Shown here in pieces: positions 15,052 through 24,222 of a DNA stretch of 39,694 nt. Below the pieces are notes generated by a model. It did not search any database and was not told the DNA's origin. It worked only from the letters and a program-made list of their open reading frames with translations. How positions within the stretch are numbered: the stretch's first letter is position 1; each line of letters opens with the position of its first letter. The DNA is from Salinicola sp. (GTDB taxonomy: Bacteria; Pseudomonadota; Gammaproteobacteria; Pseudomonadales; Halomonadaceae). The position numbers and the translations under genes are program-made. The DNA is taken from NCBI GenBank assembly GCA_002695065.1, contig NZNW01000150.1:1-39694 (forward strand), written 5' to 3'.

Positions 15052-16323
15052 CTACACGCTCTCGCCGATCTTGATGCGGGGGAGCTTGACCTCCGTCAGC
15101 GTGCCGCCCTCCTCGTGGTTGTAGAGGCTCACGCCGCCACCAAAGCGGTTGACGGTGGCGTGGGTCAAAAACAGTCCGATTCCCATGCCCTTGCTCTTGG
15201 TCGAGATGAAGGTGTCACCCAACTGGTCCGCGATCGACATCGGCACGCCCGGGCCGTGGTCGCGAATGTCGATGACGACCTCGTCGGCGTCCCAGTCGAG
15301 GCTGGTGACAATGGCATCGGGGCTGGCATCGGCGGCGTTGTTGAGCAGATTGATCATCGCCTGCTCCAGGGTGGCGTCGACGGCGATGGTGGGCTGGCCA
15401 CGCTTGCCGAGCACTTCCAGGCGGTGGTTGACATCGGGGCGCAGCACCAGCCAGCGCTGGATCAGGTTCTCGAGCCAGGGAGTGGCGCGAAGCGTCTCGG
15501 GCTTTTCCAGGCGTCGCCGATCCGCATTGGCGACGAGCGTCTGCAGGCGCTGCTTGCAGGTGTCGACCTGGTGACGCAACAGGTCGATGTCCTCCACCAG
15601 GGCGGGTTGCCGGCTGGCTTCGTGGCGCATCTCCTTGAGTAGGACCGCCATCGTCGACAGCGGCGTGCCGAGCTCATGCGCCGTGCCGGCGGCCTGGGTC
15701 GCCACGGCCAGAATCTGCTCGTTGCGCAGCGCCGCCTCGCGGGTGCGCGACAGGGTCATGTCACGCCGACGCAAGGTATGCGCCATCTTGAAGATGAAGA
15801 AGGTCAGCAGGCTGCCGGAGAGAATGAAGTTCAGCCACATCCCCAGCGTATGCAACTGGACGCCGAAGACGACGGTACTGTTGGTCAGCTGCGGCACCGG
15901 CTGATAGAACAGCATCATGGTGGTGTAGCTGGCGGTTGCCGCTATCGCGATGACCCAGGCGTATGACCACGGCAGCGTGGCGGCGGCGATCCCCAGCGGC
16001 ACCAGCAGGTAGGTGATGAAGGGATTGGTCGAGCCCCCGGTGTAGTAGAACAGCAGGCTCAGTCCGGCGATGTCGACCAGCCAGTGGAGCAGGTATTCGG
16101 TGTCGGTGACCGCGCGGGGCCGGCCCAGTCGCCACCAGGTCGCCACGTTGAACAGGCCCATGGCGACGATGACGCTGATGACCGGGAGAACGTGCAGCTG
16201 GAACCCCAGCACCTCGATCCCGAAGATGATCGCGGCGAGAAAGCCGGTCCAGGTGATACCGCGGACGATCGTCAAGCGAACCAGGTTGCGGTTCGGCGTC
16301 GAGAGCGGGAGCGGTTGCAGCAT
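15052..16323 (-). CDS. regB: Redox sensor histidine kinase of the RegB/PrrB/RoxS family
   Basis: The 423-residue inner-membrane kinase has six hydrophobic segments in residues 20-180. The family quinone-binding heptapeptide GGSTNPF is seen at 96-102 in the loop of the second pair. The H-box AAGTAHELGTP contains His216, and a cysteine at 256 (HQVDTCKQRL) stands where RegB proteins have their redox-active cysteine. N, G1 and G2 ATPase boxes follow (NLLNNAADAS, DHGPGVP, GMGIGLFL). It therefore should read the ubiquinone pool and cytosolic redox state and phosphorylate RegA. GGAGA precedes the ATG. The senC/prrC gene often found between the two partners is absent. Confidence 0.93.
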   Translation of the reverse strand: MLQPLPLSTPNRNLVRLTIVRGITWTGFLAAIIFGIEVLGFQLHVLPVISVIVAMGLFNVATWWRLGRPRAVTDTEYLLHWLVDIAGLSLLFYYTGGSTNPFITYLLVPLGIAAATLPWSYAWVIAIAATASYTTMMLFYQPVPQLTNSTVVFGVQLHTLGMWLNFILSGSLLTFFIFKMAHTLRRRDMTLSRTREAALRNEQILAVATQAAGTAHELGTPLSTMAVLLKEMRHEASRQPALVEDIDLLRHQVDTCKQRLQTLVANADRRRLEKPETLRATPWLENLIQRWLVLRPDVNHRLEVLGKRGQPTIAVDATLEQAMINLLNNAADASPDAIVTSLDWDADEVVIDIRDHGPGVPMSIADQLGDTFISTKSKGMGIGLFLTHATVNRFGGGVSLYNHEEGGTLTEVKLPRIKIGESV

Positions 16324-16635
16324 GATCTCTCCGGGATCGAGTCGGGTGACGGCGTCAAGGGTGTCCAGCAGCGACGCGGCGGCTGACTCGACATCGCCGC
16401 CCGCGTCGTTGCCATGTTAACGCAATGCCGGGAAGCGGCGTGAGCCCGGACGCCACCGTCGGGGTGGAGAGGCCAGTGTCCATTTGTCGCAGGTCCGGCC
16501 GGAGCCGTCAGGCAGGCCAGGCGGCTACAACTCTGCGGGATCAGCGCGTACAATCGCCGCCATCTTCGATTCCCCGCGAACTCCCGGTCATGCCTCCATG
16601 TCCCGTGAGAGTCGCCCCAGTCAGTGAAGCCTTTC
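16324..16635. other. Divergent gap between regB and prfC (312 bases, no gene)
   Basis: The only promoter-like element I see is TACAAT (16549-16554) pointing towards prfC, with no good -35 at the right distance. No strong hairpin or palindrome stands out, and no operator can be assigned. Confidence 0.4.
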
Positions 16636-18225
16636 ATGTCAGATGCTCAGCTCGCCCAGGAAGCGGCCCTACGCCGCACTTTCGCCATCATCAGTCACCC
16701 CGACGCGGGGAAGACGACGATTACCGAGAAAATGCTGCTGTTCGGCAACGCCATTCAGTTGGCCGGCTCGGTCAAGAGCAAGCGGGCGGAGCGCCACGCC
16801 ACCTCCGACTGGATGAAGATGGAGCAGGAGCGCGGCATCTCCGTCACCACCTCGGTGATGCAGTTCCCCTACAACGGGCGCATCGTCAATCTGCTCGACA
16901 CCCCCGGGCACGAGGATTTCTCCGAGGACACCTATCGCACGCTGACTGCCGTGGATTCGGCGCTGATGGTCATCGATGCGGCCAAGGGTGTCGAGGACCG
17001 CACCATCAAGCTGATGGACGTCTGTCGGCTGCGCACCACGCCTATCCTGACCTTCATCAACAAGATGGATCGCGAGACCCGTGATCCCATCGAGGTGATG
17101 GACGAGATCGAGACCGTTCTCAATATCCAGTGCGCGCCGATGACCTGGCCGATCGGCATGGGCCGACAGTTCAAAGGGGTCTACCACCTCTACGACGACG
17201 TGATCCACCTCTACACCCAGGGGCAGGGCAACCGGATTCCGGAAGACAAGCGCATCGAAGGGCTGGACAGCGCCGAAGTCGACCGGGTGCTTGGCGAGAG
17301 CGCGGCGGAAGAGCTGCGGATGGAGGTCGAACTGGTGCGGGGCGCGTCCCATCCGTTCGACCTGGAGGCCTATCGCCGCGGCGAGCTGTCGCCGGTCTAC
17401 TTCGGGACGGCGATGGGCAACTTCGGCGTTCGCGAGATGCTCAACGGCTTCGTCGAGTTCGCGCCCACACCCCAGGTCCGGGAGACCGATACGCGGGAAG
17501 TGGTCGCCGACGATGGTCGCTTCTCCGGATTCGTGTTCAAGATCCAGGCCAACATGGATCCCAAGCACCGGGACCGGGTGGCGTTTCTGCGGATCTGTTC
17601 CGGCAAGTACGAACGCAACATGAAGATGCGCCACGTCCGGATCGGCAAGGAGGTCAAGATCGCCGACGCGCTGACCTTCATGGCCTCCGATCGCTCGCAT
17701 GTCGAGGAGGCGTGGCCGGGCGACATCATCGGGCTGCACAATCACGGCACGATCCAGATCGGCGACACCTTTACCGCTGGCGAGGACATGCGCTTCCTCG
17801 GTATTCCGCACTTCGCCCCGGAGCTGTTTCGCCGGGTGAGACTGCGCGACCCCTTGAAGATGAAGGCGCTGCAGAAGGGGCTCCAGCAGCTTTCGGAGGA
17901 GGGCGCGACCCAGGTCTTCCTGCCGCTGGACAATAACGATCTGATCGTCGGCGCGGTCGGTACGCTGCAGTTCGATGTCGTCGCGCACCGCCTCAAGGAG
18001 GAGTACAAGGTCGACTGCCTCTACGAGCCCGTCAACGTCAATACGGCACGCTGGGTCTACTGCGCGGACGCGAAGAAGCTCGATGAGTTCAAGCGCAAGG
18101 GCAGCGCCAATCTGGCCCTGGATGGCGGAGACTACCTGACCTACCTGGCGCCGACCCGGGTCAATCTGCAGATGACCCAGGAGCGCTGGCCGGAGATCGA
18201 GTTCCGGGCCACCCGCGAGCACTGA
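16636..18225 (+). CDS. prfC: Peptide chain release factor 3 (GTPase)
   Basis: At 529 residues from the ATG at 16636 it has exactly the length of E. coli RF3. It recycles RF1 and RF2 from the ribosome after peptide release. The GTPase motifs are SHPDAGKTT (P-loop, about 20-28), switch [10 protein letters not shown] and NKMD; the RF3-specific [17 protein letters not shown] block and the C-terminal domain with [18 protein letters not shown] follow. An in-frame GTG four codons upstream (16624) is possible but gives a tail not seen in the family. The site before the start is weak. It is the first gene of a plus-strand stretch with mscL and a TatD gene. Confidence 0.96.
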   Translation: MSDAQLAQEAALRRTFAIISHPDAGKTTITEKMLLFGNAIQLAGSVKSKRAERHATSDWMKMEQERGISVTTSVMQFPYNGRIVNLLDTPGHEDFSEDTYRTLTAVDSALMVIDAAKGVEDRTIKLMDVCRLRTTPILTFINKMDRETRDPIEVMDEIETVLNIQCAPMTWPIGMGRQFKGVYHLYDDVIHLYTQGQGNRIPEDKRIEGLDSAEVDRVLGESAAEELRMEVELVRGASHPFDLEAYRRGELSPVYFGTAMGNFGVREMLNGFVEFAPTPQVRETDTREVVADDGRFSGFVFKIQANMDPKHRDRVAFLRICSGKYERNMKMRHVRIGKEVKIADALTFMASDRSHVEEAWPGDIIGLHNHGTIQIGDTFTAGEDMRFLGIPHFAPELFRRVRLRDPLKMKALQKGLQQLSEEGATQVFLPLDNNDLIVGAVGTLQFDVVAHRLKEEYKVDCLYEPVNVNTARWVYCADAKKLDEFKRKGSANLALDGGDYLTYLAPTRVNLQMTQERWPEIEFRATREH

Positions 18226-18359
18226 GACACGGCCGTGCCGAGGGGAGGCGATTTCATCTTGCCGCCCCCTGGCGGTTGGGCCATGCTGACTAGCGTCGCG
18301 GCCCGGTGGGGGCCGGTCCCCTCCGAGTGCCGTGCGATCGACCAAAAAGGAGAATGTCG

Positions 18360-18857
18360 ATGGCTTCCAAATTCCTGAAGGAGTTCCGAGAGTTTGCCGT
18401 CAAGGGCAACGTCGTCGATATGGCGGTGGGTATCATCATTGGCGGTGCGTTCACGCTGATCGTGCAGAGCCTGGTCAAGAACGTGATGAACCCGATCCTG
18501 GGGCTGCTGATCGGTGGCGTCGACTTTGCCAACTTCTTCATCGTGCTCAAGGAGGGCGGCACGGCGGGGCCCTACGCCTCGCTCGCCGCCGCCCAGGAAG
18601 CCGGCGCCGTCACCCTGGATTACGGCCTGTTCCTCAACGCCGTGATCAGCTTCGTCATCGTGGCCTTCGTCGTGTTTCTGCTGGTGCGCAGCATCAACCG
18701 CATGAAGCGCGAGGAGGCCGTCGCTCCCAAGGCGCCGACGGACAAGGCCTGCCCGCACTGCTTCATGACGATTCCGGTCAAGGCCACCAAGTGCGGCCAC
18801 TGCACGGCCGACCTGCCGGTGTCGGACCTCGAGCCGCAAGGGACAGCCGCGACCTGA
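18360..18857 (+). CDS. mscL: Large-conductance mechanosensitive channel with C-terminal zinc ribbon
   Basis: The first 120 residues are a standard MscL subunit: the amphipathic start [21 protein letters not shown], first helix with [21 protein letters not shown], periplasmic loop, and a second helix at about 92-113. It opens under membrane tension to release solutes in hypo-osmotic shock. Unlike the 136-residue E. coli protein, it has 165 residues: a tail carries CPHC (131-134) and CGHC (145-148), a zinc-ribbon pattern. The ATG at 18360 was chosen because AAGGAG lies seven bases before it; the ATG at 18354 is too close. The next gene starts three bases after its stop. The tail replaces the usual cytoplasmic bundle end. 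Confidence 0.95.
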   Translation: MASKFLKEFREFAVKGNVVDMAVGIIIGGAFTLIVQSLVKNVMNPILGLLIGGVDFANFFIVLKEGGTAGPYASLAAAQEAGAVTLDYGLFLNAVISFVIVAFVVFLLVRSINRMKREEAVAPKAPTDKACPHCFMTIPVKATKCGHCTADLPVSDLEPQGTAAT

Positions 18858-18860
18858 GCC

Positions 18861-19634
18861 ATGCTGTTCGACGCCCACTGTCACCTCGATTTCGACAGTT
18901 TCGACGCCGATCGCGAAGCCGTTTTCCAACGAGCCCACGCGGTCGGCGTTTCGCGTTTCATGGTGCCGGGAACGACGCGCGAGCGCTGGAAGGCGGTGCT
19001 GACCCTGGGGAAGCGCGCCGACGTGGTCGTGGCCCTGGGCCTGCACCCCTATTTCATCGCTCGACATGGCGCTGGTGACCTGGAAGCGCTGGAGCAGGCC
19101 GTGTCGCATGGTGACCGGCTCGTCGGCATCGGCGAGTGCGGGATCGACGCGAGATTCGGGGCGACGCTGGAGCGTCAGTGGGAGCTGTTCGAGGCCCAGC
19201 TCCAACTGGCGAAACGGTATCGACTCCCGGTCATCATCCACTGCGTCCACGCCGACGATCAGGTGGCCAAGCGACTGAAACAGCTCGATCTCCCGGCGCG
19301 TGGATTGATTCACGCCTTCGGCGGCAGCCCGCAACAGGCCCGGCGTTTCCTGGATCTCGGCTATCTGCTCGGCTTGGGCGGCGCGATCACCTACGAGCGC
19401 GCCAAACGCCTGCACCGGGCGGTGCGGGCAATTCCCGACGACGGCTTCGTGCTCGAGACCGACAGCCCCGACATGCCGCTGGCCGGGCGCCAGGGGCAGC
19501 GCAACGAGCCCGCCCATCTCGACGAGACCCTGGCTCGTGTCGCGCTGTTGCGGGACCAGGACCCCGGCTCGGTCGCTGCCAGCGCCTGGGACAATACCCA
19601 CCGGCTCTTCCGCCTGGAAGTGGCGTCGCCCTGA
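18861..19634 (+). CDS. TatD-family metal-dependent DNase (YjjV-like)
   Basis: The 257-residue protein is a TIM-barrel hydrolase with all metal ligands of the TatD family: HCH in FDAHCHLDF, Glu in GIGECGID, His in VIIHCVHA, His in IHAFGG and Asp in LETDSPDMP. Members act as 3'-5' exonucleases or deoxyribonucleases; the short form and the IGECGIDARFG block fit YjjV more than TatD itself, and no tat genes are near. It starts three bases after the mscL stop, so it is co-transcribed with it. Its end lies 16 bases from the end of the convergent ygfZ gene, with no obvious terminator between. Confidence 0.9.
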   Translation: MLFDAHCHLDFDSFDADREAVFQRAHAVGVSRFMVPGTTRERWKAVLTLGKRADVVVALGLHPYFIARHGAGDLEALEQAVSHGDRLVGIGECGIDARFGATLERQWELFEAQLQLAKRYRLPVIIHCVHADDQVAKRLKQLDLPARGLIHAFGGSPQQARRFLDLGYLLGLGGAITYERAKRLHRAVRAIPDDGFVLETDSPDMPLAGRQGQRNEPAHLDETLARVALLRDQDPGSVAASAWDNTHRLFRLEVASP

Positions 19635-19650
19635 GTGGACGCTGAGGTCG

Positions 19651-20709
19651 TCAGGCGGTCACGTTCCCGTCGACGACGGACTCGGGATCGAGACGTTCGA
19701 GCGGATAGGGCAGATCGCGCAGCACCAGTCTGCGCCCGCCGACGAACAGTTCCGACTCCTCGTCCTGGCTGGTGTTGAGCACGGCCAGGGCGGGGCACTC
19801 CTCTGGAGTGTCGCCGTTCACCGCCTGGAATATCTCGCCCACGCGCTTGGCCTCGGCATTGCGGATCTCATCGCCGATAGCGGGGGGCGAGGTGCCTTCG
19901 ACGGAGGCGATCCGCAGGCGCCGTTTGACCTGACCCCGGAAATGCGCCCGCGCCACTACTTCCTGTCCGGTGTAGCAGCCCTTGCGAAAGCTGATGCCGC
20001 CCAAGGCTTCCCAGTTGATCATCTGCGGCAGGAAGGCGTCGCTGTGATCGGCGGTGAGCCAGGCGATGCCGGCATCGATATCCGCACGCCGCCACAGGGC
20101 CGTATCCGCGACGCCGGCAGAGCGGCTCAACGACTCCCACCTTGCCGCGGCCTCGGACGCCGGCAGGATCAGCATCACGCGGGGTCGATCGGCGGGCTGA
20201 CGCAGGGCAACGGTGCCGTCTTGCTGGGTCATGTGCCAGTCGAGACGGGGCAGGTCGGTCACGCCGGCCGCGCTCGCCCACGACGCCGGGCTCCCGATCA
20301 TGCCGATCAGGGCCAGGTCCTCGCGATGGCTCAGCTTCACCTTGTAGAAAGGGGCGTATTTCCCAAGCTGGGTCGCCAGCGAAGCGGCCAGAGAGGCGTG
20401 CAGCAGCAGCCAGTAGCGTTCGGCGGCTACCCTGAGCACTTCGGCATTGGCGATCATGCGCCCCTTCGGCGTGCAGAAGGCGGTCAAGGGCGCGAAGTCG
20501 CCATCCGCATGTTCGACGTTGGCGCTCGTCTGGCCCTGCAGGAAGCGAGCCGCATCGGGGCCGTCGCACTCGAGGATGCTCAGGTGGGTCAGCGGTACCA
20601 GATGTTCAGCGTCACTGGCGGAACCGTTATCGCCGTTCGGAAAGGCCCAGTCGCGATCACCCGACTGGCGCCCGCCCAGGGCCGTGAGATGTGCCAGCCA
20701 ATCGTCCAT
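19651..20709 (-). CDS. ygfZ: Folate-binding protein YgfZ, needed for iron-sulfur cluster enzymes
   Basis: This 352-residue protein belongs to the GcvT superfamily but lacks transferase function. The defining motif is KGCYTGQEVVARAHFRG (starting near residue 245), whose cysteine is essential in E. coli. It binds tetrahydrofolate and supports maturation or repair of some iron-sulfur enzymes such as MiaB. The N-terminal part shows DGPDAARFLQGQTSANVE, the usual start of this branch. CAGGAGGA precedes the ATG. It is transcribed alone, diverging from the small HMA-like gene. The window also holds class I fumarase, an oxygen-sensitive iron-sulfur enzyme, but the link is only general. Confidence 0.93.
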   Translation of the reverse strand: MDDWLAHLTALGGRQSGDRDWAFPNGDNGSASDAEHLVPLTHLSILECDGPDAARFLQGQTSANVEHADGDFAPLTAFCTPKGRMIANAEVLRVAAERYWLLLHASLAASLATQLGKYAPFYKVKLSHREDLALIGMIGSPASWASAAGVTDLPRLDWHMTQQDGTVALRQPADRPRVMLILPASEAAARWESLSRSAGVADTALWRRADIDAGIAWLTADHSDAFLPQMINWEALGGISFRKGCYTGQEVVARAHFRGQVKRRLRIASVEGTSPPAIGDEIRNAEAKRVGEIFQAVNGDTPEECPALAVLNTSQDEESELFVGGRRLVLRDLPYPLERLDPESVVDGNVTA

Positions 20710-20885
20710 CCGATTCCTCCTGTGAACTGGTTGTCGGTACCGGCGTGGAGGGGTACCTGAGTGTGGCGTCTGGCCTCAAGATGGCGGCGATGTCCGGGTA
20801 TTGCAACGCCAGGTCGCGCAAACGACATGCTAGTCTATGCTGTCTGCCTGAAATCGTCGTGGAAGACCGTTGTGGAGAGCCTCGC

Positions 20886-21083
20886 ATGTCACATATCAAT
20901 CTCACGCTGAGCGGCGTATCGACGCCGGAAGACCTCAATCGCGTCACGACCGCCCTGATGATGGTGGATGGCGTCGAAAGCGTCGATATCGGCCGGGAGT
21001 GGGCCGAGGTAGAAGGGCGTGTCAGTCGCGACGCCTTGATCGCGGCGGTGGAGGCGCTGAAATCGGGATTTACCGCACGGTGA
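20886..21083 (+). CDS. Small HMA-like domain protein (65 residues) without metal-binding cysteines
   Basis: The 65-residue product has the pattern of the heavy-metal-associated ferredoxin-like fold: a first strand (INLTLSGV), helix (STPEDLNRVTTALMMVDG), then VESVDIGREWAEVEGR and a helix with ALIAAVEALKSGF. The CxxC loop that binds copper or other metals is missing (SGVSTPED in its place), so metal binding is doubtful. GGAG lies eight bases before the ATG at 20886; the open frame continues upstream into the ygfZ start region without support. Function unknown. It lies 82 bases ahead of uvrB. Confidence 0.75.
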   Translation: MSHINLTLSGVSTPEDLNRVTTALMMVDGVESVDIGREWAEVEGRVSRDALIAAVEALKSGFTAR

Positions 21084-21165
21084 TCGCGGCTCGTCCCCGA
21101 GCGCTGGCACTCGAAATCACCATCCCGCCCTTGAATGACGATAGTTTGGACCCTAATTAGTCACC

Positions 21166-23199
21166 ATGAACAAACCTTTCAAGATTCAATCCAAGTATCG
21201 TCCGGCGGGAGACCAGCCGGCCGCCATCGAGGGGCTGGTCCGCGGCCTGGGTGCCGGTCTGTCGCATCAGACGCTGCTCGGCGTCACCGGGTCGGGCAAG
21301 ACCTTCACCATGGCCAATGTCGTCGAGACGCTGCAGCGCCCGACCATCGTGCTGGCGCCGAACAAGACCCTGGCGGCCCAGCTCTACGGCGAGTTCAAGA
21401 GCTTCTTCCCGGACAACGCGGTCGAGTATTTCGTATCGTACTACGACTACTACCAGCCGGAAGCCTATGTGCCGTCGTCGGATACGTTCATCGAGAAGGA
21501 CGCTTCGATCAACGACCATATCGAGCAGATGCGGCTCTCCGCGACCAAGGCGCTGCTGGAGCGTCGCGACGCGTTGATCGTGGTATCGGTTTCCGCGATC
21601 TACGGCCTGGGCGATCCCGAGCAGTACATGAAGATGCGCCTGCACTTCAATCGCGGCGAGCAGATCGACCAGCGCAGCTTCCTGCGCCGGCTGGCGGAGC
21701 TCCAGTACACGCGCAACGATGCCGACTTCCGCCGTGGCACGTACCGGGTTCGCGGCGACGTCATCGATGTCTTCCCGGCAGATGCCGAGGACGAAGGCGT
21801 GCGGGTCGAGCTGTTCGACGACGAGATCGACTCGATCCGGCTGTTCGATCCGCTGACCGGGGAGGTGCGAGGTCAGGTGCCACGGATGACCATCTACCCC
21901 AAGAGCCACTATGTCACGCCACGGGATACCATCCTCGGCGCGATCGACTCGATCAAGCAGGAGCTGGCGGACCGGCTCGAGTACCTGCGCAAGCACGAGC
22001 GCCTGGTCGAGGCCCAGCGGCTCGAGCAGCGCACGCTCTACGATATCGAGATGATGCTGGAGCTGGGTTACTGCAACGGCATCGAGAACTACTCCCGCTA
22101 TCTTTCCGGGCGCGCGCCGGGGCAGGCGCCGCCGACGTTCTTCGACTACCTGCCGGACGACGCGCTGCTGTTCATCGACGAGTCCCACGTCAGCGTGCCG
22201 CAGGTCGGCGGCATGTACCGCGGCGACCGGTCGCGCAAGGAGACGCTGGTCGAGTACGGCTTTCGTCTGCCGTCGGCGCTGGACAACCGGCCGATGACGT
22301 TCGAGGAGTGGGAGGGCATCGTACCGCAGACGGTGTTCGTCTCGGCCACGCCGGGGCCGTACGAGGCGGAGCACGCGGGCCAGGTCGTCGAGCAGGTCGT
22401 GCGTCCCACCGGGCTGGTCGATCCGCAGATCGAGGTGCGTCCGGCCACGACCCAGGTCGATGACCTGCTCTCCGAGATCCGGTTGCGTGTCGATGTCGGC
22501 GAGCGGGTGCTGGTGACCACCCTGACCAAGCGCATGGCCGAGGATCTGACCGAGTATTTCGACGAACACGACATTCGGGTTCGCTACCTCCATTCGGATA
22601 TCGACACGGTGGAACGGGTCGAGATCATTCGCGATCTTCGCCTGGGCAAGTTCGATGTGCTGGTCGGCATCAACCTGCTGCGTGAGGGGCTCGACATCCC
22701 CGAGGTATCGCTGGTCGCCATTCTCGACGCCGACAAGGAGGGCTTCCTGCGTGCCGAACGCTCGTTGATCCAGACGATCGGACGGGCCGCGCGTAACGCC
22801 CACGGCAAGGCCATCCTCTACGGGGATCGAATCACCGATTCCATGCGCCGGGCGATGGACGAGACCGAAAGACGCCGCAACAAGCAGATCGCGCACAATG
22901 AACGTCATGGCATCACGCCGATGACCGTGACCAAGTCCGTGGCCGACATCATGGAAGGGGCGCAAGCGCCGGGAAGCCGCAAGAGTGGGCGTAAGCGCAC
23001 CGAGCAGCTGGTGGCGGAAGCCCCGGGCGACTACACCCGCGAGGCCTTGAGCCAGATGAACGCGCCGCAGCTGACCAAGGAGATCGGCAAGCTGGAGGAT
23101 CGCATGCACGAGGCTGCCCAGAATCTCGAATTCGAGCAGGCCGCGAAGCTGCGCGACCAGTTGCAGACGCTCAAGGTCAGGTTGCTGGAGCTGGGATAG
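21166..23199 (+). CDS. uvrB: Excinuclease ABC subunit B
   Basis: The 677-residue protein is full length (E. coli 673). It verifies DNA damage delivered by UvrA and recruits UvrC for incision. Helicase motif I is GVTGSGKT at 39-46; the beta-hairpin that probes DNA is the [12 protein letters not shown] region; DESH-type motif II is FIDESHVS; motifs V and VI are [10 protein letters not shown] and QTIGRAARN. The UVR domain that contacts UvrC closes the protein ([24 protein letters not shown]). In E. coli uvrB is under LexA; I see no CTGT-N8-ACAG box in the 82 bases upstream. The start context (TAGTCACC-ATG) has no clear ribosome binding site. Confidence 0.98.
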   Translation: MNKPFKIQSKYRPAGDQPAAIEGLVRGLGAGLSHQTLLGVTGSGKTFTMANVVETLQRPTIVLAPNKTLAAQLYGEFKSFFPDNAVEYFVSYYDYYQPEAYVPSSDTFIEKDASINDHIEQMRLSATKALLERRDALIVVSVSAIYGLGDPEQYMKMRLHFNRGEQIDQRSFLRRLAELQYTRNDADFRRGTYRVRGDVIDVFPADAEDEGVRVELFDDEIDSIRLFDPLTGEVRGQVPRMTIYPKSHYVTPRDTILGAIDSIKQELADRLEYLRKHERLVEAQRLEQRTLYDIEMMLELGYCNGIENYSRYLSGRAPGQAPPTFFDYLPDDALLFIDESHVSVPQVGGMYRGDRSRKETLVEYGFRLPSALDNRPMTFEEWEGIVPQTVFVSATPGPYEAEHAGQVVEQVVRPTGLVDPQIEVRPATTQVDDLLSEIRLRVDVGERVLVTTLTKRMAEDLTEYFDEHDIRVRYLHSDIDTVERVEIIRDLRLGKFDVLVGINLLREGLDIPEVSLVAILDADKEGFLRAERSLIQTIGRAARNAHGKAILYGDRITDSMRRAMDETERRRNKQIAHNERHGITPMTVTKSVADIMEGAQAPGSRKSGRKRTEQLVAEAPGDYTREALSQMNAPQLTKEIGKLEDRMHEAAQNLEFEQAAKLRDQLQTLKVRLLELG

Positions 23200-23220
23200 G
23201 CGAGGTCGGGAAACGCTCGA

Positions 23221-24042
23221 ATGCCGGAAGGACCGGAAATACGTCGCGTTGCGGATCGGCTGGGCAGGGTGCTGGTCGGCAGACCGTTGGTTCAGGCCTG
23301 GTTCGCCTTTGCCGAGATCGAGTCGATGGCGGGGCGCCTGAGCCGAAGCCGGGTCACGGCCGTCGATTGCTGGGGCAAGGCGCTGCTGATCGCCTTCAGC
23401 GACGGGCACGTGCTCTACTCCCACAACCAGCTCTATGGCGTATGGCGCGTTCATCGCAGCGACAAGCCACCGGTGACGGGGCGGGTGCTGCGTGCCCGGT
23501 TGGCCACCGAGACGCATGCGGCCAGCCTTTACAGCGCCTCGGATATCTCGCTGTGGACGACCGAGACCGTTCGGCAGCAGCCATTCCTGGCTCGCCTGGG
23601 GCCGGATCTGTTGACGCATGATGTCTCGGCGGGGGATATCGAGGCGCGACTGTCGGACTCCCGCTTCGCGGGCCGTGGGCTCGGCGGGTTGCTGCTGGAT
23701 CAGGGGTTCTATGCCGGTATCGGCAACTATCTGCGCTCGGAGATCCTGTTCTACGCCGGGCTACCGCCGAGAAAACGCCCCAGGGATCTGACGAGCTCGC
23801 AGCGCCGGAAACTGGCGTGCGTCATCCTGGCCACGATTCGGCAGGCCTACCGGGAAGCCGGCGTGACCAACCGTCCCGCATGGCGCAAGCGGCTGCAGCT
23901 GGCAGGGAAGCGACGCGGGCAGTGGCGGTTCGCCGTGTTCGATCGCGAGGGCCTGCCTTGCCATGCCTGCGGTTCGGCCATCGTTCGCGAAGCCGTCGCC
24001 TCTCGCCGCCTTTATCGTTGCCCCCACTGCCAGCCGGAGTGA
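23221..24042 (+). CDS. nei: Endonuclease VIII (DNA glycosylase/AP lyase for oxidised pyrimidines)
   Basis: The 273-residue protein aligns along its length with E. coli Nei rather than Fpg. The catalytic N-terminus is MPEGPEIRRVADRL, with Pro2 as nucleophile and Glu3; next come LYSHNQLYGVWRV and LLLDQGFYAGIGNYLRSEIL with the helix-two-turn-helix. The zinc finger CHAC and CPHC ends the protein. It removes oxidised pyrimidines and cleaves the abasic site. It starts 21 bases after uvrB on the same strand, so two repair genes form a unit. The start ATG was taken because Pro2 must be exposed after methionine removal. Confidence 0.95.
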   Translation: MPEGPEIRRVADRLGRVLVGRPLVQAWFAFAEIESMAGRLSRSRVTAVDCWGKALLIAFSDGHVLYSHNQLYGVWRVHRSDKPPVTGRVLRARLATETHAASLYSASDISLWTTETVRQQPFLARLGPDLLTHDVSAGDIEARLSDSRFAGRGLGGLLLDQGFYAGIGNYLRSEILFYAGLPPRKRPRDLTSSQRRKLACVILATIRQAYREAGVTNRPAWRKRLQLAGKRRGQWRFAVFDREGLPCHACGSAIVREAVASRRLYRCPHCQPE

Positions 24043-24078
24043 CAGGAAGCACCATCGTTCGGGTAGCGGCAGGACACG

Positions 24079-24095
24079 GTTTATACCGTTATCTT
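24079..24095. repeat. 17-bp intergenic repeat, copy B (GTTTATACCGTTATCTT)
   Basis: Exact copy of 7008-7024, here in the gap between nei and fumA, 24 bases before the candidate fumA -35. Function unknown. Confidence 0.5.
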
Positions 24096-24119
24096 CGGTT
24101 TACCAAATCCATCGGCAAA

Positions 24120-24148
24120 CTGCCAATTTCGGTTCCCTAGGGTATGAT
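24120..24148 (+). promoter_or_regulatory. Candidate sigma-70 promoter for fumarase
   Basis: CTGCCA (-35, 24120-24125, 4 of 6) and TATGAT (-10, 24143-24148, 5 of 6) are 17 bases apart. Transcription would start near 24155, about 70 bases before the ATG. Confidence 0.5.
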
Positions 24149-24222
24149 TGGCGGCCTTGAAGTTACCGACCCGCGGACGATCGATCCGCCGGGCAGTCAC
24201 CGTGACCAGCAGGAGACCGATG

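Noticed and set aside
21084-21165. LexA (SOS) box ahead of uvrB
   Set aside because: I searched for CTGT-N8-ACAG in this gap and around ruvA and found none by eye.
21157-23619. 820-codon open frame opposite uvrB and nei
   Set aside because: Same antisense shadow effect; the sense strand encodes full-length UvrB and Nei.
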